Shown: positions 1-7,241 of the stretch, in pieces
Layout of the letters: each line of letters opens with the position of its first letter
Numbering within the stretch: position 1 is the stretch's first letter
Assembly: GCA_030612785.1 (NCBI GenBank)
Contig: JAUWNF010000019.1
Location: 1-15,443, forward strand
Length of the DNA: 15,443 nucleotides
Direction of reading: 5' to 3'
Source: Phycisphaerales bacterium
GTDB taxonomy: Bacteria; Planctomycetota; Phycisphaerae; UBA1845
Position numbers and translations under genes: made by a program
Notes under the pieces: generated by a model
Told to the model about the DNA's origin: nothing
Seen by the model: the letters and a program-made list of their open reading frames with translations, nothing else
The model's database searches: none

Positions 1-1119
1 GACACGGCCGCCATCCTCGACCGCCAGGCCGAACGGTGGCACCTCGTCGCCGTGGAATGGCCCGTGGAATCCGGCGTCAACCGGCCCCGCGCGAAAGAAC
101 GCCTTGACCGACTTCGCGATATGCTTGTGGGTGAGTCCCCCACCGGTGTAGGTGCTGTCGATTCAAACTGTAGCGCCGCCCCTTGTGGGCGGCGTCGCGG
201 GCGGCGCCCCCTCGTTTTTCGTCACCCACAAGGGGTGGCGCTACATCTCACGTCGGCGCCCAAACCCGACTGGACGCGGGAGGAATACCTCGCCCGCGTG
301 CGCGTGGCTAAGGAGTACATCGCCGCCGGGGACATCTACCAGGTCAATCTTACCCAACGCTTCGTCGCCCAAACCGACGCCACGCCGCTGCAACTGTATC
401 TCGACCTCCGCCGCGCGAACCCCGCGGACTACGCCGCCCTGCTGACGTGGGATGACCGCGCCGTGCTTAGCTCCTCGCCCGAGTTGTTTCTCGACCTGCG
501 TGCCGGGCGGGTAATCACGCGGCCGATCAAAGGCACGCGCCCGCGCACGGGAGACGAGCGGCTCGACCTCATCCGGCGGGGCGAACTCGTCCACAGCGAA
601 AAGGACCGCGCCGAACTGAACATGATCATCGATCTGCTCCGCAACGATATCGGCCGCACCTGCGAAGTGGGCTCGGTGCGGGTGAAGTCGGCGGGCGACC
701 TGGAAACGCACCCGACAGTGTTTCATCGCGTGGCGACCATCAGCGGGCGGTTGCGGGCGGATTGCGGCGCGGTTGACCTGCTGCGCGCGACCTGCCCGGG
801 CGGGTCCATCACCGGGGCTCCGAAGATTCGGGCCATGCAGATCATCGACGAGTTGGAGTCGGTGCAGCGCGGGGTTTACTGCGGCTCGATCGGCTACCTC
901 GGGCTCGACGGCAGCATGGTGATGAACATCGCTATCCGCACGATGATCCTCGACCAGGGGCAGGTTCACATCCACGCGGGCGGAGCCATCGTCGCCGACA
1001 GCGACCCGGACGACGAGTACGAAGAGACGCTCGCCAAAGCCGCCGGCATGTTCCGAGCGCTGGCCGCCACCGCGCCGGTCCCGCGTCGCAAGTCCAAAGT
1101 CCCGGGCCTCTCGCCTTGA
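1..1119 (+). CDS. pabB: Aminodeoxychorismate synthase component I (PabB), 5' end missing
   Basis: This enzyme aminates chorismate to 4-amino-4-deoxychorismate for folate synthesis, normally with a PabA glutaminase subunit. The reading frame is open from base 1, so the true start lies outside the window and the first internal ATG at 52 is not trusted. The chorismate-binding domain covers roughly bases 270-1060. It contains YQVNLTQRF, the PIKGT motif (523-537), whose lysine (529-531) is the catalytic lysine typical of PabB where TrpE has PIAGT, then ELNMIIDLLRNDIGR, HPTVFHRVATISGRL, PGGSITGAPKIRAM (796-837), RGVYCGSIGY and IHAGGAIVADSDP. These choose PabB over TrpE. The linker before the domain carries an extra palindromic segment (169-245) that keeps the frame open. 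It ends with TGA, 28 bases from the stop of the convergent gene; no terminator is visible between them. The function is well supported, and the partner subunit is not in view. Confidence 0.93.
   Translation, partial: DTAAILDRQAERWHLVAVEWPVESGVNRPRAKERLDRLRDMLVGESPTGVGAVDSNCSAAPCGRRRGRRPLVFRHPQGVALHLTSAPKPDWTREEYLARVRVAKEYIAAGDIYQVNLTQRFVAQTDATPLQLYLDLRRANPADYAALLTWDDRAVLSSSPELFLDLRAGRVITRPIKGTRPRTGDERLDLIRRGELVHSEKDRAELNMIIDLLRNDIGRTCEVGSVRVKSAGDLETHPTVFHRVATISGRLRADCGAVDLLRATCPGGSITGAPKIRAMQIIDELESVQRGVYCGSIGYLGLDGSMVMNIAIRTMILDQGQVHIHAGGAIVADSDPDDEYEETLAKAAGMFRALAATAPVPRRKSKVPGLSP
169..245. repeat. Palindromic element inserted in frame within pabB
   Basis: Two 21-base arms (169-189 and 225-245) are reverse complements except for one mismatch, separated by 35 bases. 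The left arm begins TGTAGCGCC and ends CTTGTGGG; the right arm begins CCCACAAGG and ends GGCGCTACA. The element lies in the linker between the N-terminal region and the chorismate-binding domain. It is translated without a stop as a Cys/Arg-rich stretch (NCSAAPCGRRRGRRP and onwards) that does not look like PabB. The mismatch and open frame suggest an old, tolerated insertion similar in kind to the palindromic elements found inside Rickettsia genes. Whether it belongs to a dispersed family in this genome cannot be seen from one copy. Confidence 0.8.
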
Positions 1120-1147
1120 CCGGAAACCCTGGACTCAGCACTTTCGC

Positions 1148-3133
1148 CTATGTGGGAGCTTTTTCGCCGCGTTCGATTTGCGGTTCCTCGGATTCGGGTT
1201 CTGCCGGGCTCTGCTTGCGGAACTCGGCCATCCCCGGCGGCTCGCGGAAGACCTCGCTCAGCTCCAGCGGCGGGACGTACTCGGCGCAAAGCCGGGTCAT
1301 GTAGGGCAAAACCTTGTCGTAGCAGTGCCGACGGGTCTCCAGGTCCAGATGGCGCCACAGGCGCACCTTCTTGAGTAACGGGTTGTGCGGCGCCACCAGA
1401 TACTCCACCGCAACATTGCGCCGCATCACCCTCAGCGGTGGGATGATGCGCCGGTCCACGTTGTCCATGTACTTGTCGGCCATATAATAATACCAGCCCT
1501 GCTGAGCAACGCCGAGATACCCCTGGGCCGCGGTGAGATCGCCGATGGCCAACTGATCCAGTGAGCGGATCAAAAAGTCGTTGATGATCATCTGGGCGTT
1601 TTTGAAGCTGGTCAATCCCTGGTAGATCTCATCCATCACCGCCATTTCGATCGGTTGCATGTAGAACAGTTTGGGGTCGCCGTTCCTCTCGCGATCGTGC
1701 TTTCGCAGCCACTGGTAGTACTCCCTCGCGTCGGCGCGGGCCTCGGGCGTACCCAGCACCCAGAGTTGCCGAAGCGAGGTGCGCAGGAAGTTCACGTGCA
1801 CGGCCCGGTAGTTGGGCAGGATCGGGTACTCGTCGTAGCCTTTGAGAGCGGGGTCGTCGAGTTGCTCCTTGCCGTACCTGAGCATGGCCTCGTGCGTATG
1901 GCGGATGAAGCGATAGTCGGGCAGCAGTTGCAGAAACGACGCGTTGGGCTTGTCGAAGTTCGGCTCCAACACCAGCCGCCCCCGCCGCACCATGCTGTCC
2001 AGCGAGAAGAAGATCAGTCGCACGGTGTTCATCGACACGGACGGATCCAGACTGATCTGCCCCTTAGTCACCTGGTCGCCCAGGCTCGACCAGTACAGGC
2101 TCATGCCGTACGACATGCGCCAGTCGATCGGACCGTACTCCCGCATTATGCGGAGCATGAAATCCGGGTTCATGTGATAGCGCGTGCGCAGGACGTGGGC
2201 GCGCAAGGCGGCCAACAGCGAATCCCGTACCGTGCAGTTCTTGGGGTCGGCCAGCAGCTTGGCGCGCTCCAGTAGCCGCCTCTGCCGGGTGTCGTTCTGG
2301 TCAATCTTCAGGAGCGTGGCGACCTGAATGTCGTTCCGCATGTATCGGGCCACGAAATCCAGCAGCGTGTCGTCCGCATCGAGGCCCACCCCACGCAGCT
2401 TCTTAACGAAAGCGGCAACGTCGTTGCTCTCGGCCAGAAAGGCCGGCAAGTCGCGCGGGGCCTCTACGATCTTGCGGAACTCGTCGATGACCTCCTCCTC
2501 GGTCAGCGCGATCACCGGGGCTCCCAACACGCGCTCCATCTCCACCGCCAACTCCGCCTTGTAGCTCCAGTGGCAGTCGTCGGTGAAGTCGCCGACCTTG
2601 TGCCAATAGGTCCAGGCCAGCTCCTTGTAGAGCCCGATCGACTTGGGATTGTACTGAATCCCCTCGTCCCGCAGGATGTGAATGCCGTTGCTCACCCATT
2701 TCCAGCGTGCCTCGGGCGAGTACTGGGTCACCGAGATGTTGTAGGCCTGGTTCCACGAGGCGAAGGACCAGATTGACGGATAGCGCGGGGCCAGCTTGCA
2801 CAACCAGCTCGACAATTGCATCAACTCGAAATACTTGCCCTCGTTCTTCAGCCGCTCCAGGCGGATGAACCCCACATCAATCGCCAACGCCCGGAACGTC
2901 CCCATCTTGGTCAGCAGCCTGATGTCCGGCGGCAGCCCCTGCATGGTGTCGGGATTGATGACCAGTTGGTGTTCCTCGCGGGACTTGTTGAGGGACGGGA
3001 CGAGCCAGGCCGCTGCCACAAAACATAGCACCGCAAGCGCTCCGCAAACGAACTGAATGATCCGGTCGGAGCGCCTGGCGGCTTCGCGATCCAGAATGTG
3101 CCGGGGAATATCGTACTGAATCGTGCGCGACAT
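1148..3133 (-). CDS. Membrane-anchored helical protein of unknown function, last gene of ABC exporter operon
   Basis: The function is not known. The 661-residue product has a short cytoplasmic N-terminus, one transmembrane segment at about 26-47, and a large domain predicted to lie outside the cytoplasm. The region after the anchor (about 66-135) includes LLTKMGTFRALAIDVGFIRL, then KYFELMQLSSWLCKLAPRYP and WNQAYNISV. From memory, proteins with this pattern occur in Planctomycetes and Verrucomicrobia beside ABC-2 exporters; this was not checked by search. The rest looks mostly helical and rich in Trp and Tyr, possibly TPR-like, although no clean TPR repeat can be aligned by eye. The C-terminus is charged and probably disordered. 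It starts 12 bases after the permease stop, so the two are almost surely cotranscribed, and an AGGA lies about 9 bases before the ATG. An accessory or substrate-binding subunit of the exporter is the best inference. Confidence 0.8.
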   Translation of the reverse strand: MSRTIQYDIPRHILDREAARRSDRIIQFVCGALAVLCFVAAAWLVPSLNKSREEHQLVINPDTMQGLPPDIRLLTKMGTFRALAIDVGFIRLERLKNEGKYFELMQLSSWLCKLAPRYPSIWSFASWNQAYNISVTQYSPEARWKWVSNGIHILRDEGIQYNPKSIGLYKELAWTYWHKVGDFTDDCHWSYKAELAVEMERVLGAPVIALTEEEVIDEFRKIVEAPRDLPAFLAESNDVAAFVKKLRGVGLDADDTLLDFVARYMRNDIQVATLLKIDQNDTRQRRLLERAKLLADPKNCTVRDSLLAALRAHVLRTRYHMNPDFMLRIMREYGPIDWRMSYGMSLYWSSLGDQVTKGQISLDPSVSMNTVRLIFFSLDSMVRRGRLVLEPNFDKPNASFLQLLPDYRFIRHTHEAMLRYGKEQLDDPALKGYDEYPILPNYRAVHVNFLRTSLRQLWVLGTPEARADAREYYQWLRKHDRERNGDPKLFYMQPIEMAVMDEIYQGLTSFKNAQMIINDFLIRSLDQLAIGDLTAAQGYLGVAQQGWYYYMADKYMDNVDRRIIPPLRVMRRNVAVEYLVAPHNPLLKKVRLWRHLDLETRRHCYDKVLPYMTRLCAEYVPPLELSEVFREPPGMAEFRKQSPAEPESEEPQIERGEKAPT

Positions 3134-3145
3134 GACCCGATCCTG

Positions 3146-4531
3146 TCAGACGGAAACCTCGGAAACCTCGCGCCGCTCGAACAGCAGGCACGCCAACCCG
3201 ACCATCACCAGGGTGGCCAAACCCAGTTTGCCGAATCCATCGAAGACCCACAGCAGGGTGACGTTGCGCCCGTCGGCGAACAACTCCAGGGCGTTGTATT
3301 TCCCCCAGTCGGGAACGATCGTGTACAGCACTTTGACCACCAGGCCGACGCCCTTGAAAAACGTCCCGACGACGCCCGGATCGTCCATGAATTCGAAGGC
3401 GTTCAGAATGAAATCGCGCAGGGCGACAAACCCATAGAACACCAGTGTGGAGATGCACGCGATCGGAAAAGAGAAGAGACTGGTAGCCAGGACGGCGACG
3501 GCGGCCAGGAACAGCAGGCGGGAGAATATCAGCGCCACCGTGCGGACCAGATTCCCGCCGAAACCGCCCACCACGAACAGGACTTCCAGCGTCTTGTGCT
3601 CTTCAAAGTGGAACACGGTGAAGTTCTGAAGGTTCTCTCCGAAGGGATCGACGTTTTCAAAGCGAACCGTCAACGTACCGTCCGGTGCCACCGCGTCGCC
3701 GGGGACGTACACGGTGTGAATGCGCCCCCTCACATAGCGGCGCATCACCGGCCCATACTCGACGGTTCCCTCACGGCGATCGCCAAACCACCAGACGCAG
3801 GATACCACGTCGTTGACCGGCGGGTTGTAGACCGTGGCGTTGAAACGCAGTTGCAGGAACTCGTCGGGGGCGCGCTTACTCAACTCCAGCCCCCTGAACG
3901 TGAATTCCCGCCCCTCGTACGGAGGGATGGTGCGCCACCTGGTCTCCATCTCTTTTCGCAGCTTCTCCTTTTCTTGCGTCGCGACCACCAGTGGGCGGTC
4001 CACGTAGTAACCTTCCTCTTTACGCCGCTCGAACTCGCGGGCCGCCTCTTTGGCGAAGTTTGGCACGTCCGCCGGCGAGACGTGGCGGGCGGTGAGGATT
4101 TCCGATGCAATCCTGACGTGGTCGCCCTCCACGCGCTCCGGAAGCGAGGCCAGGTAGCGCGTCATCCCGTAGACGCCCACGCCGGCTCCGGTCAGCAGCA
4201 TCAGATCGAGCAGGATGATCCCCAGCCATTTGCCGGTGATGTACTGCCACCGGGCCACCGGCTTGGTCATCAGCACCAGAATCTGCCGCTGGACCAACTC
4301 CTCCGATAGCGTCCAGGACATGAGAATCGTTTGCAGGCTCAACAGCAAACCGACCAGCAAAAGCGCGTACGTCAGATACGACTGGATCGCCCCGGCGAGC
4401 GAGCCGTCCCCCTTTAGCACAAACGGCAACCCCAGTACGATCAGGCCGATCAGTAAGATGAAGAACAGCGCCACCTTCATCCGAATGCCGGCGGCGATGG
4501 TATGACGGGCGACGGCCCAGAGCTTACTCAC
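3146..4531 (-). CDS. ABC-2 type exporter permease with large extracytoplasmic domain
   Basis: This is the membrane subunit of the ABC exporter whose ATPase is encoded just upstream. One N-terminal transmembrane helix is followed by a second hydrophobic stretch, a cytoplasmic coupling region (SEELVQRQILVLMTKPVARW), a third helix, and a soluble extracytoplasmic domain of about 195 residues (roughly 125-320). The last part has several more helices and ends in LFERREVSEV. I chose the GTG at 4531: AAGAAGG lies 8 bases upstream, the start overlaps the ATPase stop codon by 8 bases, and the N-terminus VSKLWAVARHT then lines up with the MFAKFRSIAANT of the second permease in this window. An in-frame ATG at 4576 would add 15 residues but has no close ribosome-binding site. 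The substrate is unknown. The family assignment is firm and the exact start less so. Confidence 0.85.
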   Translation of the reverse strand: MSKLWAVARHTIAAGIRMKVALFFILLIGLIVLGLPFVLKGDGSLAGAIQSYLTYALLLVGLLLSLQTILMSWTLSEELVQRQILVLMTKPVARWQYITGKWLGIILLDLMLLTGAGVGVYGMTRYLASLPERVEGDHVRIASEILTARHVSPADVPNFAKEAAREFERRKEEGYYVDRPLVVATQEKEKLRKEMETRWRTIPPYEGREFTFRGLELSKRAPDEFLQLRFNATVYNPPVNDVVSCVWWFGDRREGTVEYGPVMRRYVRGRIHTVYVPGDAVAPDGTLTVRFENVDPFGENLQNFTVFHFEEHKTLEVLFVVGGFGGNLVRTVALIFSRLLFLAAVAVLATSLFSFPIACISTLVFYGFVALRDFILNAFEFMDDPGVVGTFFKGVGLVVKVLYTIVPDWGKYNALELFADGRNVTLLWVFDGFGKLGLATLVMVGLACLLFERREVSEVSV

Positions 4532-5771
4532 CGCGATCACCTTCTTGGGAACTGTTGCCTGACGGTCGCGGTTCATCGGGCGGGTTCTGCAACAACTCCT
4601 CGATGACCGAACGATCCGCCTTTACGGGGCCGTGCGGTCTTTCGGGTTCAGGTTTTGCCGGGGGTAGTTCGGCGGGCGGGGTCTCCGGCTTGCTCAGCAA
4701 CTGTTCGATCACCTCTTTCGACGGCTCCCCCGCGGGCGCGGGATGCTTCGCATCAAGCGTGGTCGATTCGGCCGCAACGGTTTCCGGCATCACCTCGGGG
4801 CGTGCGGCTTGGACCAGCGAATCGATTACCGCGCGCTCCTCGTCCTCGACGGGGGCCAGGAACGAAGGCAACTCTCCGGCGGCGCGCGCCCCGGAGGTTT
4901 TGATGTTCTCGGCCTGCGCTTCTTTCACGATGCGCAGGAAAAGGTCTTCCAGCTTGTCCGACGGGGCGGTCACGTTGAGGATCTCTTTGCCCTCCAACCG
5001 GTGGATCAGGTCGCGGACCTGTTTGACGGCGTTCTCCGAGAGCTTTTCCGTGGTGATCTGCGTGAGGTTTTCGCGGGCGAGCAACTGCGAAATGTCGCCC
5101 GCCTTGCGCTGCTGCCCACCGTACAGGATCATCACCCGGTGGCACACGTCTTCCACGTCCGCCAGCAAATGGCTGGAGAGCAGGATGGTCTTGCCCATGC
5201 GGGCCAGTTCGCGGACCACGTCCTTGATCTGGCGCGTGCCGATGGGATCCATGCCGGCCGTCGGCTCGTCCAGGATCAGGAACTCCGGATCGTTAATGAG
5301 CGCCTGGGCCAATCCGATGCGCCGGGCCATCCCCTTGGAGTACTCGCCGAGCCGCCGCTTGGCTTCGTGCTGTAGCCCGACCATCTCCAACAGACGGTCG
5401 ATCCGTTCCCGGCGGACGCTCCTGTGCTGTTCAAACAGTCGCCCGTAGTAGTCCAGGGTCTCACGGGCGTCCAGGAAGGGGTACAGGTAGGTTTCCTCGG
5501 GGAGGAACCCGATGCGCTTCTTGGTGAGCACGTCGGTGGGCGGCTTGCCGAACACGGCGATCCGCCCTCTGGTAGGGTATAGGAGACCCAGGATCATCTT
5601 GATCACGGTGCTCTTGCCGGAGCCGTTGGGCCCCAGCAGGCCGAAGACCTCGCCGCGATGGATGTCCAGGCTCAGATCCTTGACCGCCTCGACGCGGGCC
5701 CGCCACCAGAAATCGCGGAAGACCTTGGTCAACCCGACCGTCTGCAAAACCGGAAGGCTGTCCCTGACCAT
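4524..5771 (-). CDS. ABC exporter ATP-binding protein with long repeat-bearing C-terminal tail
   Basis: This is the nucleotide-binding subunit of a NatA/CcmA-like ABC-2 exporter. Visible motifs in order are Walker A GPNGSGKST (47-55), a Q-loop region GFLPEETYLYP with Glu in the Gln position, signature YSKGM (144-148) in place of LSGGQ, Walker B LILDEP (165-170) and the H-loop SSHLL with His201. The ATPase core ends near residue 230, and a helical region continues to about 295. After this comes a Pro/Glu/Ala-rich, probably disordered tail of some 115 residues. The tail repeats a short motif three times: AVIDSLVQA (314-322), EVIEQLLSKP (353-362) and SVIEELLQNP (388-397). Such a tail is not part of the usual family length of about 300 residues. 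The gene begins 54 bases after the preceding SPFH gene with no clear Shine-Dalgarno site, and its end overlaps the permease start, which suggests coupled translation. Confidence 0.93.
   Translation of the reverse strand: MVRDSLPVLQTVGLTKVFRDFWWRARVEAVKDLSLDIHRGEVFGLLGPNGSGKSTVIKMILGLLYPTRGRIAVFGKPPTDVLTKKRIGFLPEETYLYPFLDARETLDYYGRLFEQHRSVRRERIDRLLEMVGLQHEAKRRLGEYSKGMARRIGLAQALINDPEFLILDEPTAGMDPIGTRQIKDVVRELARMGKTILLSSHLLADVEDVCHRVMILYGGQQRKAGDISQLLARENLTQITTEKLSENAVKQVRDLIHRLEGKEILNVTAPSDKLEDLFLRIVKEAQAENIKTSGARAAGELPSFLAPVEDEERAVIDSLVQAARPEVMPETVAAESTTLDAKHPAPAGEPSKEVIEQLLSKPETPPAELPPAKPEPERPHGPVKADRSVIEELLQNPPDEPRPSGNSSQEGDRGE
4540..4546 (-). promoter_or_regulatory. Ribosome-binding site that decides the permease start
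   Basis: AAGAAGG on the minus strand lies 8 bases before the GTG at 4531 and within the 3' end of the ATPase gene. It supports the GTG start over the upstream ATG at 4576, whose nearest purine-rich stretch is much too far away. Confidence 0.55.
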
Positions 5772-5825
5772 ACGTTCAACCCAGCAGACAACGTAGATGC
5801 GTAACCATCTGTTCGACGCACTGTG

Positions 5826-7088
5826 CTATTTTCGCCGGGTCCCCTTCTCGCGCCGCTCGATCCGTCTCATCTCATCGATCATGCGCTGTTTCGGGTCAGG
5901 CCCGATGATGATGCGGATCTCCTTTTCACCCGGGGGCACATACCGCTTCACCACCTCTTCGTAGTCGAAGATCTTCCGCTTGGTCTGAACCCAGAGGCGG
6001 GCGAACAGTAACTCCGGGGCCCGCAGGTATTCCTTCATTACCGAGTTGTACTCCTCTTCGTCCGCCTGCATGCCCTGCACTGCCTCGGTGTAGTACGACT
6101 TGGCCTTGGAAACCTCGCGCCCCGCGTCGCCGCCGGCTTCGAATTCGACCAACTGGTCCAGTCGCGCCAAATGTTCGGCGGCGGCCGCATGGTCCCCAGC
6201 GGTCTCTGCCTCCTGCCAGTCGTCCAGCGCCGCCAGAATTCGCGGATAGGCTTCGCCCGCACAGCCGTTGAGGATTGCGTCCCGTTCCTGTTCAGCCTCG
6301 CGGATGCGCTTCTGCTTTTGGTTCTCGGCTGAGCTGACCGCCGCAAACGCACGCAGCGTCGGAATCGGCACCGAGGACCGCGGGATATCCAACGCCACCA
6401 CGGTTATACCCGTGCCCAACTCTTGCAGTCGTTGGTTCACCCGTGCCCGAACGCGGGAGGCCAACTCCGTGGACTTGTAGCGGGTGATCTCCTCGGCGGT
6501 GTACTCCGCCGCCACGTGAATCGCCGCGTTGTCCAGGACGGCCTCGAGCAGCGCCACGACATCTGCGGTCCCACCGTCGCCGACCGTCTTCACGAAGTGG
6601 ACCAGGTCCTCGATTCGATAGGTCAGTTGCCATTTCACGTGGACCAGCCCGTTGTCGGCAGTCATTAGCGCACCGTCCCGGAGCGGGTCCAGCGTCGGGC
6701 GTGCCAGTTCGCTCAGCGGCCGGCCCTTCTCCCTCTCTTTAAGGGCGACGAAGTGGTCGTCCACGATCACTACGTTATCCTGCCGCACGGGCACCCGCAG
6801 GGTTTCGTCCACCGGATAGGGAAAAGCTATGGACATCCCCGGCGGCCGCGAGCGCGTCCGGTCCCGGTCCCGGTCCACGAACTCCCCGAAGCGCAGCACC
6901 ACAGCCTCTTCGCGATCGTCGATGAACTGCACGCCGCTCAGCAGGAACAGAGCGACCAGCACCACCATGATGAACTTGAGCACGCTGAAGCTGGCCCGCA
7001 GGGCGTCGGCCAGAGACTGGTTGGCCGCATCCAGCGGAGCGTCGATCACTTCCGGGTCGCGATGAGAATGATGATGGTGCTGTGCCAT
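5826..7088 (-). CDS. Second HflK-like SPFH/band 7 membrane protein
   Basis: SPFH proteins of the HflK/HflC type form large membrane assemblies that control FtsH-type proteases and membrane domains. This 420-residue protein has a His-rich N-terminus (HHHHSH at 4-9), one transmembrane segment at about 36-56, then an SPFH domain to about 255. Typical HflK features are REEAVVLRFGEF, RPPGMSIAFPYPVDE, DNGLVHVKWQLTYRIED and the helix ending NQKQKRIREAEQERDAI. A helical region follows, with an extra stretch around 285-345 (WQEAETAGDHAAAAEHLARL) that I do not recall from ordinary HflK, then FARLWVQTKRKIFDY and a basic C-terminus. It follows hflC after a 153-base spacer and precedes the ABC ATPase. No Shine-Dalgarno site precedes its ATG; the bases there are a heptanucleotide repeat. 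The family is certain; a role separate from the first HflK-like protein is inferred. Confidence 0.88.
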   Translation of the reverse strand: MAQHHHHSHRDPEVIDAPLDAANQSLADALRASFSVLKFIMVVLVALFLLSGVQFIDDREEAVVLRFGEFVDRDRDRTRSRPPGMSIAFPYPVDETLRVPVRQDNVVIVDDHFVALKEREKGRPLSELARPTLDPLRDGALMTADNGLVHVKWQLTYRIEDLVHFVKTVGDGGTADVVALLEAVLDNAAIHVAAEYTAEEITRYKSTELASRVRARVNQRLQELGTGITVVALDIPRSSVPIPTLRAFAAVSSAENQKQKRIREAEQERDAILNGCAGEAYPRILAALDDWQEAETAGDHAAAAEHLARLDQLVEFEAGGDAGREVSKAKSYYTEAVQGMQADEEEYNSVMKEYLRAPELLFARLWVQTKRKIFDYEEVVKRYVPPGEKEIRIIIGPDPKQRMIDEMRRIERREKGTRRK

Positions 7089-7096
7089 GGTTAGTA

Positions 7097-7131
7097 GTTG
7101 TCAGTTATCAGTTATCCGTTATCAGTTATCA
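7097..7131. repeat. Heptanucleotide tandem repeat GTTATCA, five units
   Basis: Five consecutive 7-base units, read on the plus strand, are GTTGTCA, GTTATCA, GTTATCC, GTTATCA and GTTATCA, followed by GC. They lie 8 bases upstream of the start codon of the second HflK-like gene. The same unit, on the other strand, occurs at 14524-14551, and a contracted form occurs at 8213-8234. Confidence 0.85.
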
Positions 7132-7212
7132 GCTTGTGGGACATATCCGCCGCGGCGCGTCTACGACTTTCCAGCCGCTCAGTAGGGTTCACTGTGCCAG
7201 CCAATCCCGCGT

Positions 7213-7240
7213 CAATCCCCAATCGTCAATCCGCAATCGT
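7213..7240. repeat. Heptanucleotide tandem repeat CAATCNN, four units
   Basis: Four units in a row read CAATCCC, CAATCGT, CAATCCG and CAATCGT, with an additional CAATCCC just before at 7202-7208. They end one base from the stop codon of hflC. A related CAATCGTCAATTG, read on the minus strand, accompanies the other repeat family at 14502-14514, so the two heptamers travel together. Confidence 0.8.
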
Positions 7241-7241
7241 T

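Noticed and set aside
52..54. ATG at 52 as the start of pabB
   Set aside because: The frame is open from base 1 with plausible PabB-like residues before this ATG, and the protein would lack most of its N-terminal region. The gene more likely begins outside the window.
3098..4309. A 403-codon open frame on the plus strand
   Set aside because: It is antisense to the ABC permease. The translation is Gln/His-rich and low in hydrophobic structure, typical of the opposite strand of a membrane protein gene.
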